A stretch of 64,000 bases of DNA from Endomicrobiaceae bacterium (GCA_028711215.1 JAQTSO010000004.1:38653-102652); one strand, 5' to 3'. Shown: positions 31,039 through 41,922, numbered from the stretch's first letter. The notes: a model not told the origin generated them from the sequence alone. Program-made: numbers and translations.

Positions 31039-32023
31039 TTTCATCCTCTCTTTTAAAAATTGATAGATAAAAAGATACACAAAACAAAATAAAAGCTATA
31101 AACAAAAATATCTGATATTGTTCCTCTCGTTTAACTTCTTTGCTTATTTCATCTTTTGATTTATCCAAAGAATGGGCTATTTGCAATATTTTAAAAATAC
31201 TGTCCTGGCTCTCAGAAAGATTTATATACTCTCCGCCGGTTTCATCCGAAATATACTGTAATGTTTGCTCATCAAGTCTTGTTATCACAGTATCGCCTTT
31301 TTCATCCTTCATATATTCATTGTTACTTACAGGTATTTTTGTTCCTTCGGTATTACCTATACCTATTGTATATATTTTAGTTTTATGTTTTTTTGCCTTT
31401 TCTATCAATACATGTAATCCGCTGTCATCATCTTCACCGTCCGTTACCAAAATAATCGCCTTCGCTCCCTCCGGTATATCAACCGTGCTGTTTAAAGCTA
31501 AATCGAGAGCTTTTGATATTTTTGTGCCGCCTAACGGCACATCATCGGGATTTAAAGTGTTTAAAAAATTATTCGCTGAAACCACATCGGCAGTAATCGG
31601 ACATTTCCAAAATGCGGAACCTGCAAATACAACTATTCCTATCTTGTTACCTTTAAAACCGGCTATTAAATTTGATAATGAAGCTTTTGCTATTTCTAGC
31701 CTGTTTGGTTTTAAGTCCTCTGCCAACATACTCTTGGAAACATCCATAACTATTACAATTGTAGCAGCTTTCTTTGAAACAATTATGGTTTTTACTCCAA
31801 ACTTAGGATTTGATAAAGCTATTATCACAAAAAATATACTGACTAACAGAAGAATATTTTTTAATTTATATCTGTTAATATTTATACCGGTTGTTTCATT
31901 AAACATCTTAAATGTCATGAATTTTGAAATATTTTTTTTCTTTTTATAAAAAAAATAAAATAAGAAGATTGCCATAAAAGGAATCAAAAGCAATAAAATT
32001 AAAAATTCTTTATTTTCAAACAT
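31031..32023 (-). CDS. VWA domain membrane protein (BatB-like)
   Basis: MIDAS DVSKSM, VTDGEDDDSGLH, flanking TMs. Confidence 0.9.
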   Translation of the reverse strand: MFENKEFLILLLLIPFMAIFLFYFFYKKKKNISKFMTFKMFNETTGININRYKLKNILLLVSIFFVIIALSNPKFGVKTIIVSKKAATIVIVMDVSKSMLAEDLKPNRLEIAKASLSNLIAGFKGNKIGIVVFAGSAFWKCPITADVVSANNFLNTLNPDDVPLGGTKISKALDLALNSTVDIPEGAKAIILVTDGEDDDSGLHVLIEKAKKHKTKIYTIGIGNTEGTKIPVSNNEYMKDEKGDTVITRLDEQTLQYISDETGGEYINLSESQDSIFKILQIAHSLDKSKDEISKEVKREEQYQIFLFIAFILFCVSFYLSIFKREDENE

Positions 32024-32024
32024 T

Positions 32025-33026
32025 TTATGTTAATTTCCTTAAAAAAATATTTTCCAACAATATTTTCACCATTATCATTATAAATAACAGCATTATAAAT
32101 TTGTAAAAAATATCCTGATATAAATTAAACTTTAACGATTTCATATCAGTTTTTTCCATTTCATCAATCTGGGCAATAATTTTTCCCAACATTTCTGTAT
32201 TATCCGCCCTGAAATACTTACCGTCGGTAATTGAAGCTATTTCTTTAAGAGTATTTTCATCAAGATCCTGTTCCTCTATCTTTACAAATGTCATTCCTTG
32301 AACAGGATCCATAACCTGATAATATGAGCCTTCCGGATCTCCTGCACCTATAGTGTATATTTTGATATTAAAATTCTTGGCAATTTCGGCAGCAGTTATA
32401 GGATCTATCTCTCCTATATTGTTTGAGCCGTCGGTAATAAGAATAATAACTCTGCTTTTTGCTTCGCTTTCTTTTAGTCTGTTACAAGCCGTTGCTATTG
32501 CAGAGCCTATTGCGGTCCCGTCTATTGAACTCATACCTATTTTTGCCGACATTAAAGTATTTGCTACAGACATTATGTCATTTGTCAGCGGAGCCTGAGT
32601 AAAAGCAAGTCCGGCAAACAAAACTATTCCTACTCTGTCATATTTTCTTGTTTTAACAAAATCAACCGCGATTTTTTTTGCTGCTTCCAATCTATTAATA
32701 GGTTTAAAATCCAACGCTTCCATACTTGAAGAGATATCCAATGCAATCATTATATCGGTACCCTGATTTAAAACATCATCTGTTTTTTCGCCGATTTGCG
32801 GTCTGGCAAGCGCCAAAATAAAAATAGCTATTATCAGATAATTAATTATCATTAGCAGTTTTGTATATATTTTTATCTTATTGGATAATCTGGTCTGTTT
32901 AACTATATCGTACCTTGAAAAGTTTATTAAGTTTTTATTTCTGTTCTTATTTTTAACGTAATTGTAAATTTCTATTATAAGTACCAAAGGAAACAAAATT
33001 AAAAATACTGGCGTAGCAAAATGCAA
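32025..33026 (-). CDS. VWA domain membrane protein (BatA-like)
   Basis: MIDAS DISSSM, ITDGSNNIGEIDP, flanking TMs. Confidence 0.9.
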   Translation of the reverse strand: MHFATPVFLILFPLVLIIEIYNYVKNKNRNKNLINFSRYDIVKQTRLSNKIKIYTKLLMIINYLIIAIFILALARPQIGEKTDDVLNQGTDIMIALDISSSMEALDFKPINRLEAAKKIAVDFVKTRKYDRVGIVLFAGLAFTQAPLTNDIMSVANTLMSAKIGMSSIDGTAIGSAIATACNRLKESEAKSRVIILITDGSNNIGEIDPITAAEIAKNFNIKIYTIGAGDPEGSYYQVMDPVQGMTFVKIEEQDLDENTLKEIASITDGKYFRADNTEMLGKIIAQIDEMEKTDMKSLKFNLYQDIFYKFIMLLFIMIMVKILLENIFLRKLT

Positions 33027-33044
33027 TCGATTACTCCGTTAAAT

Positions 33045-33962
33045 CTAAAATTTTTCTATTATTTCTCTAGTTTGTTTAAAACTTTCCCAAAAATCCTCAT
33101 TACTTAAATTTCCTGTTCCGGTATATTTCACTTGATCATACCTTTCAAACAATAAAGAAATTTCATTAAAATATTTATTGAATATATTACCATCAGCTCT
33201 TATTAAGTCTAATAATTCTGTTGTTGTTATTTCTTTTTTTATGTCTAATGTGTCAGTGATAAAATGATTCAAGATATTACTCAACTCAAAATAATGTTCT
33301 TTTATTTTTTCATTGGAGATTAGATATTTCATATATAATCTATTCAAATTTTTTATGGCTTTTTCTTTACAAGTAAATACATATTCCGGCTTTATCAATT
33401 TTGATATTTTTACAATCACAAGATGTCTGTAAACGACAAATATTACAAATAATCCGTAGAATAAGGCGATATAATAGTATAAATGCGTAATATTCATCTT
33501 CTTAAATTGCTTAATATCTCTTATATCGGAAAAATTGTTATCTTTAAATATATTTTTGATATTAACCAATACAGAATTACTAAAAAAATAAAATATTTTA
33601 GGATTAGAATCATTTATCTCGTCTTTGTTAATATAAGAGAATCTTACCGGAGGTATGCCTCTTATTCTGCTGTCAAATGTTGTTATTTTCAAACCTACAA
33701 TATATTTTCCCTCAGTCGTTATATCTTTTTTAAATGATAACTCCTGAATATCCCATCCGGGAATTAAAATATTTTCTTCCGCCTGCAAAAGATCAACAAA
33801 ATCGGGAATAAACACTTCAATCCTAGCCTGTATTGGTTGTCCTATCGTTATCTCTGTTTTATCTGTGGTCAAATCGGCACTTGGAAATGTTACAAAAGCC
33901 AATATTGACCCGCAAAACAAAAACAGAAAATTTAGAATAAGTATTATTTTATATCTATTCAC
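33045..33962 (-). CDS. BatD-like / DUF4381-type membrane protein
   Basis: TM, beta-rich extracytoplasmic segment, TM and cytoplasmic domain; between DUF58 and batA. A GTG start (GTGAATAGATATAAA) just after the DUF58 stop is more likely than the ORF-track start at 34034. Confidence 0.65.
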   Translation of the reverse strand: MNRYKIILILNFLFLFCGSILAFVTFPSADLTTDKTEITIGQPIQARIEVFIPDFVDLLQAEENILIPGWDIQELSFKKDITTEGKYIVGLKITTFDSRIRGIPPVRFSYINKDEINDSNPKIFYFFSNSVLVNIKNIFKDNNFSDIRDIKQFKKMNITHLYYYIALFYGLFVIFVVYRHLVIVKISKLIKPEYVFTCKEKAIKNLNRLYMKYLISNEKIKEHYFELSNILNHFITDTLDIKKEITTTELLDLIRADGNIFNKYFNEISLLFERYDQVKYTGTGNLSNEDFWESFKQTREIIEKF

Positions 33963-33966
33963 TTTG

Positions 33967-34854
33967 TTATCCCAAAACAGTTTTTCTCTGCCTGTTTGCA
34001 AAAAATTTTGAAAGTTGCGGCAAATAATTGGCACCTGTCATTATATTTATTACATCTACAGAACTTTTGGCAAACATTTTTTTTCTTTGTTCATCCAAAT
34101 ACTGTATTTTATGATAATAATCTGTTATCATTCGTCTATCGGAAGAATCTATCGTAAAAACTTTATTTCTCTCAGGGTCATAAAAATCTATCATGCCGAC
34201 CCTAGGCAATCCCTTTTCTTTCGGATCGGAAATATTTACGCAGATCAAATCATGTCTTTTCGCTGTTAATTTTAAATCTTTTTCATAGTTTATGTCCTGA
34301 AAATCCGAAACTAAAAAAACAACTGCTTTTCTTTGCCATATTTCATTTATTGCTTTCAGTCCGACAGATATAGATGTTTTTGTACCCTTAGGTTTAAAAT
34401 GTAATAATTCTCTTATCATTCTCAAAATATTATTTTTACCTTTTTTAGGTCTGAGCACCTGTTCTATCTTGTCCGTAAAAGATAACATTCCGACCATGTC
34501 ATTATTTTTAATTGCAGAAAAAGCAAGCACTGATACAATTTCTGCAGCCAGTGACATTTTTGTCTGGTCAATACTTCCAAAAGACAAAGATGCAGACATA
34601 TCTATTAAAAATATAACCGTCATTTCCCTTTCTTCGGTAAAAACTTTAATATACGGTTTTTGATGCTTTGCAGTAACATTCCAATCTATATTTCTTATAT
34701 CATCGCCGTATTGATATTCTCTGACAGAATCAAATTCCATACCTCTGCCTTTAAACGTACTGTGATACTTACCGGCAAGGCCGCTGTTTACCAAACGGTT
34801 AGATTTTATTTCTATTTGCCTTATCTTTTTTTTTAAGATATCTTTTGTATCCAT
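33967..34854 (-). CDS. DUF58 domain protein
   Basis: GKYHSTFKGRGMEFDSVREYQYGDDIRNIDWNVTAKHQKPYIKVFTEERE. Confidence 0.95.
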   Translation of the reverse strand: MDTKDILKKKIRQIEIKSNRLVNSGLAGKYHSTFKGRGMEFDSVREYQYGDDIRNIDWNVTAKHQKPYIKVFTEEREMTVIFLIDMSASLSFGSIDQTKMSLAAEIVSVLAFSAIKNNDMVGMLSFTDKIEQVLRPKKGKNNILRMIRELLHFKPKGTKTSISVGLKAINEIWQRKAVVFLVSDFQDINYEKDLKLTAKRHDLICVNISDPKEKGLPRVGMIDFYDPERNKVFTIDSSDRRMITDYYHKIQYLDEQRKKMFAKSSVDVINIMTGANYLPQLSKFFANRQRKTVLG

Positions 34855-34873
34855 TTATTTTATCCCTGACAAT

Positions 34874-35869
34874 CTAAGGAATCGGTATTTCTGAAAATAT
34901 CTGTTTAATAATATCATCTGATTTTAATGATTCAGCCTCTGCTTCATAAGTTGTTATTATTCTGTGTCTCAAAACATCCAACCCTATTGCCTTTACATCT
35001 TCAGGTATTACAAAACCTCTGCCCTGCAAAAAAGCATAGGCTTTAGATGCAAGTGTTAAATTTATTGTTGCTCTCGGAGAAGACCCGATTGATATAAGAG
35101 GTTTTAAATTATCTAATCCGTATTTTTCCGGTTGTCTTGTGGCAAACACAATGTCAACTATATAATCTTTAACCTTTTGATCAACATATACCTCATTTAC
35201 CAATTCTTTAGCTTTTTGAATATCTTCCAAAGCTAAAACCGGTTTTGTTTTCATTTTTTTATTTTTAGTCATTCTGTCAAGAATAATTCTTTCTTCTTCA
35301 ATATTGGGATAAACAACATTTAACTTTAACATAAATCTGTCAAGTTGTGCTTCCGGCAAAGCATAAGTTCCTTCCTGTTCTATCGGATTTTGGGTCGCCA
35401 TAACTAAAAAAGGCGAAGGAAGTTGATATGTTGTATCACCAATCGTTACCTGTCTTTCTGCCATAGATTCAAGAAGAGCACTTTGGACTTTTGCAGGAGC
35501 TCTGTTAATTTCATCTGCTAAAACAATGTTTGTAAATATCGGACCCTTTTTAACGGTAAAATCAGATTTCTGAGGATTATATATCATTGTTCCGATCAAA
35601 TCAGCCGGTAATAAATCCGGTGTAAATTGTATTCTTTTAAAATCTGCCTGAATCGCATTGGCTAAAGAATTAACCGATAACGTTTTTGCAAGACCGGGAA
35701 CTCCTTCCAATAAAATATGCCCGTCAGCCAGTAATCCGATAAGCATTCTCTCTATTACATATTTTTGCCCGACCACAACATTTGCTATTTCGTCCACAAT
35801 TTTTTTTATTTCAAGTCCTTCTTTATGTATTTTCTCATCCAATTCTTCAACACTGATTTTATCTTCCAT
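34874..35869 (-). CDS. MoxR family AAA+ ATPase
   Basis: LEGVPGLAKTLSVNSLA, FTPDLLPADLIGT, LADEINRAPAKVQSALLESMAE, ATQNPIEQEGTYALPEAQLDRF. Start refined to MEDK (SD GGAGGGG). Confidence 0.96.
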   Translation of the reverse strand: MEDKISVEELDEKIHKEGLEIKKIVDEIANVVVGQKYVIERMLIGLLADGHILLEGVPGLAKTLSVNSLANAIQADFKRIQFTPDLLPADLIGTMIYNPQKSDFTVKKGPIFTNIVLADEINRAPAKVQSALLESMAERQVTIGDTTYQLPSPFLVMATQNPIEQEGTYALPEAQLDRFMLKLNVVYPNIEEERIILDRMTKNKKMKTKPVLALEDIQKAKELVNEVYVDQKVKDYIVDIVFATRQPEKYGLDNLKPLISIGSSPRATINLTLASKAYAFLQGRGFVIPEDVKAIGLDVLRHRIITTYEAEAESLKSDDIIKQIFSEIPIP

Positions 35870-35894
35870 GTACCCCTCCAAAAAATACAATATT

Positions 35895-37160
35895 TTAATT
35901 TCTTATATGTCCGTTACCTCTGACTATAAACTTTGTGGTTGTCAATTCTCTTGCTCCCATTGCACCCCTGGCATGCAGTTTATTTGTTGCAATCCCAATT
36001 TCTGCTCCTATACCGAAAACACCACCGTCATGTAATCTTGTTGAAACATTATGAAATACAGCCGCACTGTCAACTTCTTTTATAAACTTTTCGGCTCTTT
36101 CTTTATTTTCGGTAATTATTGAATCAGAATGAGCTGACCCGTATCTGTTTATATGTAATATTGCATCTTCCAATGAATTTACAACCTTAATTGAGATTAT
36201 TAAAGACTGATATTCCATACTCCAATCTTCTTCTGTTGCGTCAATAACTGCAGGAACTATGGCTTTTGTCAAAGGACAACCTCTTATTTCTGTCCCAAGT
36301 TCACTGTATTTACTGCAAAGTTTAGGTAACACTTTACCTGCAATATCTCTGTGTACTAATAATGTCTCGGTAGCATTACATACGCCCGGTCTTTGGCATT
36401 TGGCATTTACTGCAACTTTTATTGCCATATCAATATTTGCTTCTTTGTCAATATAGGTATGACACAATCCTTTTCCGTGGGATAAAACAGGAATTGTTGA
36501 GTGTTTTTTTATAAAATTAATAAATTCTTCTCCGCCTCTTGGGATTAATAAATCTATAAATTTATCCAGCACTATTAATTCTGAAATAGCTGTTCTGTCG
36601 GTAATATCGATAAAAGAAATTGCCCCAACAGGCATTCCGCCGGCTTCTGCTGCCGTTGAAATTATTTTTGCTAAAATTTTATTTGAATTGATTGCCTCAG
36701 AACCGCCTCTTAAAACTATTGCATTGCCCGATTTGATAGCCAATGCAGTGGCATCAACGGTTACATTTGGTCTTGATTCGTATATCATTGCTATAGTTCC
36801 GAGAGGAACTCTGATTTTTTGAATATTTAAACCGTCATTTAATGTTCTGCTTTCCAATATCTCTCCAACAGGATCCTGCTGATTTACAATATCTCTGATG
36901 CCTTTTATCATCTCTTTTATTCTTTTCTCTGAAAGCGTAAGCCTGTCTATCAATGTACTTGCAAATCCTTCCGATTTTGCAACATCAACATCAATTTTAT
37001 TATGGAAAAGAATATCATCCATACTCTTTTCCAAACCGTATGCTATGGCTAAGAGAATGGCATTTTTCTGTTCGGAAGTTAACAAGCCGAGTTTCTGTGA
37101 TGCAATTTTTGCCGACGAAACTTTTTGTAAAACTAAACTTCTGATTTCTTTATTTTCCAT
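35895..37160 (-). CDS. proA: Gamma-glutamyl phosphate reductase
   Basis: GTIAMIYESRPNVTVDATALAIKSGNAIVLRGGSEA; LIPRGGEEFI; QRPGVCNATETLLVH. Confidence 0.96.
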   Translation of the reverse strand: MENKEIRSLVLQKVSSAKIASQKLGLLTSEQKNAILLAIAYGLEKSMDDILFHNKIDVDVAKSEGFASTLIDRLTLSEKRIKEMIKGIRDIVNQQDPVGEILESRTLNDGLNIQKIRVPLGTIAMIYESRPNVTVDATALAIKSGNAIVLRGGSEAINSNKILAKIISTAAEAGGMPVGAISFIDITDRTAISELIVLDKFIDLLIPRGGEEFINFIKKHSTIPVLSHGKGLCHTYIDKEANIDMAIKVAVNAKCQRPGVCNATETLLVHRDIAGKVLPKLCSKYSELGTEIRGCPLTKAIVPAVIDATEEDWSMEYQSLIISIKVVNSLEDAILHINRYGSAHSDSIITENKERAEKFIKEVDSAAVFHNVSTRLHDGGVFGIGAEIGIATNKLHARGAMGARELTTTKFIVRGNGHIRN

Positions 37161-37161
37161 T

Positions 37162-39081
37162 TTATTTTACACCCTCTTTTATCCAGTTTAACAAACCTCC
37201 GGCAAAAATAATTTCCTTTTGTCTGCCGGTAAAATTATAATTCAGTTTTATGTTCTTGCCGGCGATTTTTATTGTTAAATCTGTATTATTTTTAATCGCA
37301 TTTTTTATATTTAAAAATTCTATTCTGTCACCCAATTTTATATTTTCATAATCACTAGGATTATGAAAAGTTAAAGGTATAATTCCAAAATTAATTAAAT
37401 TTGCCAAATGTATTCTTGCAAATGACTTTACCAAAACAATTTGAATGCCCAAATATCTCGGGGCAAGTGCTGCATGTTCTCTTGAAGAACCTTGCCCGTA
37501 ATTATCCGCTCCTATTATTACTCCGCTTGAAACTGCTTTTGCTCTTGAAACAAAATCTTTATCAACACTGGCAAAAGTATATTCGGATATCGCAGGTAAA
37601 TTAGACCTCAACGGAAGAATTTTTGCACCTGCCGGCAGTATATGATCGGTTGAAATATTATCACCTACTTTTAAAACAACTTCTGCTTTTATTGTATCTT
37701 TAAGTTTCTCAAATATCGGCAACGGCTTTATATTCGGACCTCTGACTATTTCCACTTTTGAAGTATCTTTCATCGGCAACTGAAAGTGATCATCGTTAAC
37801 ATAAAACTGTTCCGGTAATGTTATCTCAGGTTTATCAGAAAAATATTCCATCGGATCTGATATCTCACCGGATAAAGATGCCGCTAATGCCACTTCCGGT
37901 GAACAAAGATAAACCTGAGCATCTTTTGTACCGCTTCTTCCTTCGAAATTTCTGTTAAATGTTCTTAATGAAACTGCCTTTGTTTTAGGAGCCTGTCCCA
38001 TACCTATGCAAGGACCACAAGCACATTCTAATATTCTTGCTCCTGCATCTATAATATTAAATAAATCACCTGAATTTGCAAGCATTGACATAACTTGTCT
38101 TGAACCCGGTGAAATGACTAAACTTGTATTTCTATTTATCTTTTTACCCTTTAAAACTTTAGCACATAACATCATATCTGCAAGCGATGAATTTGTACAT
38201 GACCCGATTCCAACTTGGTCTACTTTAATGCCCTTTAACTCTTTAACTTTTTTAACATTGTCCGGACTGTGAGGCATTGCAATCAGCGGTTCTAAAGTAT
38301 TTAGGTCTATTGTCATTTCTTCATCATATTTGGCATCTTGATCTGCACCCAATTCTACCCAAACATTTTCTCTTGACTGTTTTTTTAGAAAATCTTTTGT
38401 TATTTCATCAGACGGAAATATTGTAGTTGTCGCACCAAGCTCAGTTCCCATATTTGTTATTGTCGCTCTTTCAGGGACAGATAAAGTTTTTACTCCCTCA
38501 CCTGAGAATTCAAATATTTTTCCTCTGCCACCTTTGACAGAGAGTATTCTTAAAAGTTCAAGTATAATATCCTTAGCACTTACCCATGGTCTGAGTTTGC
38601 CAATTAAATTCACTCTGACAATCTTTGGCATTGTTATATAAAAAGGTTGTCCTGCCATAGCACATGCAACATCCAATCCGCCCGCCCCAAATGACAACAT
38701 TCCAATTCCTCCGCCTGTCGGAGTGTGAGAATCCGAACCTATTAAAGTTTTACCCGGTATTCCAAATCTTTCAAGATGTACCTGATGACAAATACCTGTG
38801 CCTGCAGGAGAAAAAACTATTCCGTATTTACTTGCTATTGTCTGTAAAAATTTATGATCGTCTGCATTTTCAAAACCCGATTGAAGAGTATTGTGATCAA
38901 TATAACTTACTGAAAGTTCTGTTTTAACTCTAGGAACACCCATGGCCTCAAATTGTAAATATGCCATTGTCCCTGTTGCATCCTGAGTTAGTGTTTGATC
39001 TATTTTTAATCCTATCTCTGTACCTGCTTCCATTACACCGTTAACCAAATGTTGTTTAATAATTTTTTTCGATAAATTCAT
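37162..39081 (-). CDS. Aconitate hydratase
   Basis: IGSDSHTPTGGGIGMLSFGAGG, IGSCTNSSLADM, CGPCIGMGQAPK, DNYGQGSSREHAALAPRYLG. Confidence 0.94.
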   Translation of the reverse strand: MNLSKKIIKQHLVNGVMEAGTEIGLKIDQTLTQDATGTMAYLQFEAMGVPRVKTELSVSYIDHNTLQSGFENADDHKFLQTIASKYGIVFSPAGTGICHQVHLERFGIPGKTLIGSDSHTPTGGGIGMLSFGAGGLDVACAMAGQPFYITMPKIVRVNLIGKLRPWVSAKDIILELLRILSVKGGRGKIFEFSGEGVKTLSVPERATITNMGTELGATTTIFPSDEITKDFLKKQSRENVWVELGADQDAKYDEEMTIDLNTLEPLIAMPHSPDNVKKVKELKGIKVDQVGIGSCTNSSLADMMLCAKVLKGKKINRNTSLVISPGSRQVMSMLANSGDLFNIIDAGARILECACGPCIGMGQAPKTKAVSLRTFNRNFEGRSGTKDAQVYLCSPEVALAASLSGEISDPMEYFSDKPEITLPEQFYVNDDHFQLPMKDTSKVEIVRGPNIKPLPIFEKLKDTIKAEVVLKVGDNISTDHILPAGAKILPLRSNLPAISEYTFASVDKDFVSRAKAVSSGVIIGADNYGQGSSREHAALAPRYLGIQIVLVKSFARIHLANLINFGIIPLTFHNPSDYENIKLGDRIEFLNIKNAIKNNTDLTIKIAGKNIKLNYNFTGRQKEIIFAGGLLNWIKEGVK

Positions 39082-39184
39082 ATATCAATCCTCATTAAAA
39101 TATTTTTTCTATTTTATCAAATTTAAAGATTTTTTTCATCTCAGCAAACAAATATAAATTACAATTTTTATTATACAAACTTGT

Positions 39185-39213
39185 TTGACAGTTATGTGCT
39201 AAAAAGATAGAAT
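39185..39213 (+). promoter_or_regulatory. Putative sigma70-type promoter of thrC
   Basis: TTGACA-N17-TAGAAT located 34 nt upstream of the thrC ATG. Confidence 0.65.
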
Positions 39214-39246
39214 TCTAAGACAAAAATTTATAAAAAAGGAAATTTT

Positions 39247-40308
39247 ATGTACACAGGATTAATAACAAAGTATAGTAAATATTTACCGGTCAGCGATAAA
39301 ACTCCGGTAATCACATTACACGAAGGAAATACGCCTTTAATACCTGCGAGAAATTTAGCCGAAAAAATCGGTTTTCCGGGGACTATATATTTCAAATATG
39401 AAGGATTAAATCCAACCGGTTCTTTCAAAGACAGAGGCATGACAATGGCTGTTTCAAAAGCTGTTGAAGAAGGCAGTAAAGCTGTTATATGCGCCTCAAC
39501 CGGAAACACATCGGCTTCAGCAGCCGCTTATGCAGCAAGAGCTGGAATAAAATGTGTAGTATTAATACCGGAAGGAAAAATTGCTTTGGGTAAACTTTCA
39601 CAAGCGGTTATGCATGGTGCAACAGTACTTGCAATTGACGGCAATTTCGATGTTGCATTGGAACTTGTAAAAGATTTAAGCAAAAATTATCCTTTAACTC
39701 TTGTTAATTCCGTTAATCCTTACAGAATAGAAGGTCAAAAAACAGGATCATTTGAAATTTGTGAAGCCCTTGAACAATCTCCCGATTATCAATTTATGCC
39801 CGTAGGCAATGCCGGAAATATAACTGCTTATTGGAAAGGATACAAAGAATACAACTCATTATTTCCTGAAAAATATAAATTGCCAAAAATAATGGGGTTT
39901 CAGGCAGAGGGCTCAGCTCCTATAGTAAAAGGACATCCTATTGAGAAACCTGAAACACTTGCAACTGCTATCAGAATAGGCAATCCCGCTTCATGGAAAA
40001 CTGCTGAAGAGGCCAGAGATGAATCAAAAGGTGTTATAGATATGGTGAGTGATGATGATATAATTGAAGCATATCAAATGATTGCTTCTAACGAAGGTGT
40101 TTTTGCAGAACCGGCATCAGCTGCATCATTTGCAGGTCTTTTAAAATATACAAGACAAGGGTATTTTAAAAGTGAAAAAAATCTAAAGGCAGTTTGTATT
40201 TTAACCGGACACGGATTAAAAGACCCGGACAGAGCCGTTATGTGTTCACAAAAACCTCATCAGGTTAAGGCAAATATGCAGGATATTATAAAAGCAATCG
40301 GATTCTAG
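39247..40308 (+). CDS. thrC: Threonine synthase
   Basis: EGLNPTGSFKDRGMTMAVSKA; ICASTGNTSASAAAYAARAGIKC; PVGNAGNITAYWKGY. Confidence 0.96.
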   Translation: MYTGLITKYSKYLPVSDKTPVITLHEGNTPLIPARNLAEKIGFPGTIYFKYEGLNPTGSFKDRGMTMAVSKAVEEGSKAVICASTGNTSASAAAYAARAGIKCVVLIPEGKIALGKLSQAVMHGATVLAIDGNFDVALELVKDLSKNYPLTLVNSVNPYRIEGQKTGSFEICEALEQSPDYQFMPVGNAGNITAYWKGYKEYNSLFPEKYKLPKIMGFQAEGSAPIVKGHPIEKPETLATAIRIGNPASWKTAEEARDESKGVIDMVSDDDIIEAYQMIASNEGVFAEPASAASFAGLLKYTRQGYFKSEKNLKAVCILTGHGLKDPDRAVMCSQKPHQVKANMQDIIKAIGF

Positions 40309-40316
40309 GGGGTCTT

Positions 40317-40613
40317 ATGGCAGAAGAACTAAAAAAACAAGAGATAAAAATTGAAATTGACGAACAAACTGCAAACGGTGCATATTCAAACTCGGCATTA
40401 ATAGCACATTCAGAAACAGAATTTATTATAGATTTTATTTTTGTCCAACCTCAAAATGCTAAGGCAAAGGTAAGAAGCAGAATTCTTCTATCACCTTTAC
40501 ATGCGAAAAGGTTATCTGAAGCGCTCAAAGAAAACATCATGAAATATGAAATGAGATTCGGACAAGTAAAAAATCCGACAGCATCTCAAGAAAAATCTGA
40601 ATTTTATAATTAA
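40317..40613 (+). CDS. DUF3467 domain protein
   Basis: ANGAYSNSALIAHSETEFIIDFIFVQP...AKVRSRILLSPLHAKRLSEALKENI. Confidence 0.85.
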   Translation: MAEELKKQEIKIEIDEQTANGAYSNSALIAHSETEFIIDFIFVQPQNAKAKVRSRILLSPLHAKRLSEALKENIMKYEMRFGQVKNPTASQEKSEFYN

Positions 40614-40623
40614 CAGGTTTTAA

Positions 40624-41922
40624 ATGAAAATTGAACTTATTTGTACAGGTTCGGAATTATTGACCGGCAAACTAAATACCAATGCTTCGTTCATTGGGCA
40701 AAAATTGTCATTATTAGGTTTGGATTTATCATTAATAACAACAGTATCCGACAGAAAATCAGAATTTACAGAAACGTTAAAACTTGCAAAAGAAAGAAGC
40801 TCTGTAATTATTATTACGGGCGGACTCGGACCGACTTTTGACGATATAACTGTTGAAACTGTAGCAAAAGTTTTAGAATTAAAGACTTACAAAGATGAAA
40901 ATGTCGTTAAATCAATATGTCAATTTTTTGAAAAAAGGGGACTTAAACCTTCACAAAACAATGAAAGACAATCTTATATTATCCAAAATTCAAAAGTTTT
41001 AGAAAATAGATTTGGTACAGCTCCGGGACAGATGTTGCATTTTGAATATTTAAAACAGGACGGTAAAAAAATTAGAAAAACAATATTTTTATTGCCGGGT
41101 CCTCCAAGAGAAATGCAGCCGATGTTTGAAGAAAATCTTTTGCCGTTTTTTAAAAGTTATCAAACAGTTATGAAAAAGGCTTTGATATTGCATGTTTGCG
41201 GAATGCCGGAATCACTGGTTGATGAAAAAATTCAACCGATCCTTGAAATGTATCGTGAAAATAAAGATGTTGAATTTGCAATACTTGCACATCAATATAT
41301 TATTACGGTAAAGGCATTTATCAAAGGTGAAGATGAGATGCTTATTGATGAAACTATAACAAATATAAAATGTGAGTTTGTAAATATTTTGGGCGAAAAT
41401 ATTTTTGGTTATGACAATGATACCGTTGAAAGTGTCGTACAAAAATTATTGATTGAAAATAAAAAAACAATTTCAATAGCTGAGTCTTGTACCGGAGGAC
41501 TGATTACAAGTAAATTGATATCAATACCCGGCAGTTCTATATGCATAAAAGAAGGAGTTATTACATATTCCAACGAATCAAAAATCAGTCTGTTGGGTGT
41601 AAAAAAAGAAACTATTGATAAATTCGGAGCTGTAAGCGAACAAGTTGCAAGCGAAATGCTGGATGGAATACTAAATTTATCAAAATCTGATTTTGCCGTA
41701 TCTATTACAGGCATTGCAGGTCCTTCAGGTACAACTGACAATAAACCTGTCGGACTTGTTTATATCGGAAGCGGTGGTTGCGGTGATTATGAAATTTCAA
41801 AATACATATTTACCGGCACCAGAAATGATATCAGAGAACGAGCATCAAATGTTGCGCTTGATTTAATCAGAAAAAAACTTTTAAATTTAAAAAATAAAAC
41901 CAAAAGTAAAAAAGGAAAATAA
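40624..41922 (+). CDS. cinA: CinA-like nicotinamide-nucleotide amidase
   Basis: MoCF-like GSELLTGKLNTN, TGGLGPTFDDIT; C-terminal AESCTGGLITSKL, SITGIAGPSG. Confidence 0.95.
   Translation: MKIELICTGSELLTGKLNTNASFIGQKLSLLGLDLSLITTVSDRKSEFTETLKLAKERSSVIIITGGLGPTFDDITVETVAKVLELKTYKDENVVKSICQFFEKRGLKPSQNNERQSYIIQNSKVLENRFGTAPGQMLHFEYLKQDGKKIRKTIFLLPGPPREMQPMFEENLLPFFKSYQTVMKKALILHVCGMPESLVDEKIQPILEMYRENKDVEFAILAHQYIITVKAFIKGEDEMLIDETITNIKCEFVNILGENIFGYDNDTVESVVQKLLIENKKTISIAESCTGGLITSKLISIPGSSICIKEGVITYSNESKISLLGVKKETIDKFGAVSEQVASEMLDGILNLSKSDFAVSITGIAGPSGTTDNKPVGLVYIGSGGCGDYEISKYIFTGTRNDIRERASNVALDLIRKKLLNLKNKTKSKKGK

Noticed and set aside
31140-31949. 269-aa + strand ORF opposite the BatB-like VWA gene
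   Set aside because: Fully antisense to a confident VWA protein; composition is typical of a reverse-complement shadow frame.
33963-34034. Long overlap between the DUF58 gene and the downstream BatD-like ORF
   Set aside because: An in-frame GTG (33962) right after the DUF58 stop removes the overlap; the ORF-track start is likely wrong.
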